DNA of 6,661 nucleotides, from NCBI GenBank assembly GCA_022736595.1, contig DZDC01000122.1:1-6661 (forward strand). The letters are read 5' to 3'. Of this stretch, positions 6,624 through 6,661 are shown piece by piece. The translations under genes were made by a program, and so were the position numbers. Positions within the stretch are counted from its first letter, which is position 1. Each line of letters opens with the position of its first letter. The notes under the pieces are model-generated. The model did not search any database, had not been told where the DNA came from, and saw only the letters and a list, made by a program, of their open reading frames with translations. Source of the stretch: Draconibacterium orientale (GTDB taxonomy: Bacteria; Bacteroidota; Bacteroidia; Bacteroidales; UBA1556).

Positions 6624-6661
6624 CAAACAATATTTAAAGCATCCAAGTGTTATTTAGTCTA

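Larger units (their letters stand above)
6382..6661. other. AT-rich intergenic region upstream of the PorP gene
   Basis: About 280 bp with no supportable gene on either strand. Apart from the promoter and operator candidates listed separately, it holds a small imperfect dyad (CCCCGTAATGTTACAAGGG, 6486-6504) with no following T-run, so it is not called a terminator. No tRNA or recognisable riboswitch is visible. Confidence 0.6.

Overview
The window comes from a Bacteroidota bacterium, most likely a flavobacterium-like gliding or type IX secretion (T9SS) lineage. The evidence is a GldJ lipoprotein gene, a PorP/SprF-family barrel gene, a TonB-dependent receptor with the N-terminal carboxypeptidase-regulatory-like domain common in this phylum, A/T-rich leaders without Shine-Dalgarno sequences, and TAnnTTTG-type promoter boxes. 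Base composition is clearly AT-rich.

Layout. Positions 1-590 (+) hold the C-terminal part of a class 3 aldehyde dehydrogenase whose start lies outside the window. It converges on a two-gene minus-strand unit (3412 down to 654): a TonB-dependent receptor of the OprC/NosA copper-receptor type, then, 11 bp later, a small lipoprotein. A hairpin at 592-615 sits between the convergent units and is built best for the minus strand. A second minus-strand unit (about 6381 down to 3581) encodes a PorP/SprF-family outer-membrane protein followed 20 bp later by gldJ, and ends in a strong 13-bp-stem terminator at 3531-3560. The right edge (6382-6661) is AT-rich and non-coding. It carries a possible promoter for the PorP-gldJ unit, a possible divergent + strand promoter, and a cluster of alternating TATCAA/TTGATA half-sites that looks like an operator.

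How the genes work together. PorP/SprF proteins and GldJ belong to the outer-membrane side of the T9SS and gliding machinery, and their adjacency suggests co-expression. The receptor unit is functionally separate: its CPNRM and HTM motifs lie almost the same distance apart as the two halves of the copper site reported for OprC. It therefore probably takes up copper, with the lipoprotein as a possible accessory. The ALDH fragment is an unrelated neighbour.

Nothing in the window amounts to a clearly new system. The points most worth a second look are the conserved copper site in a Bacteroidota receptor coupled to an uncharacterised lipoprotein, the PorP-gldJ pairing, and the half-site cluster at the right edge.
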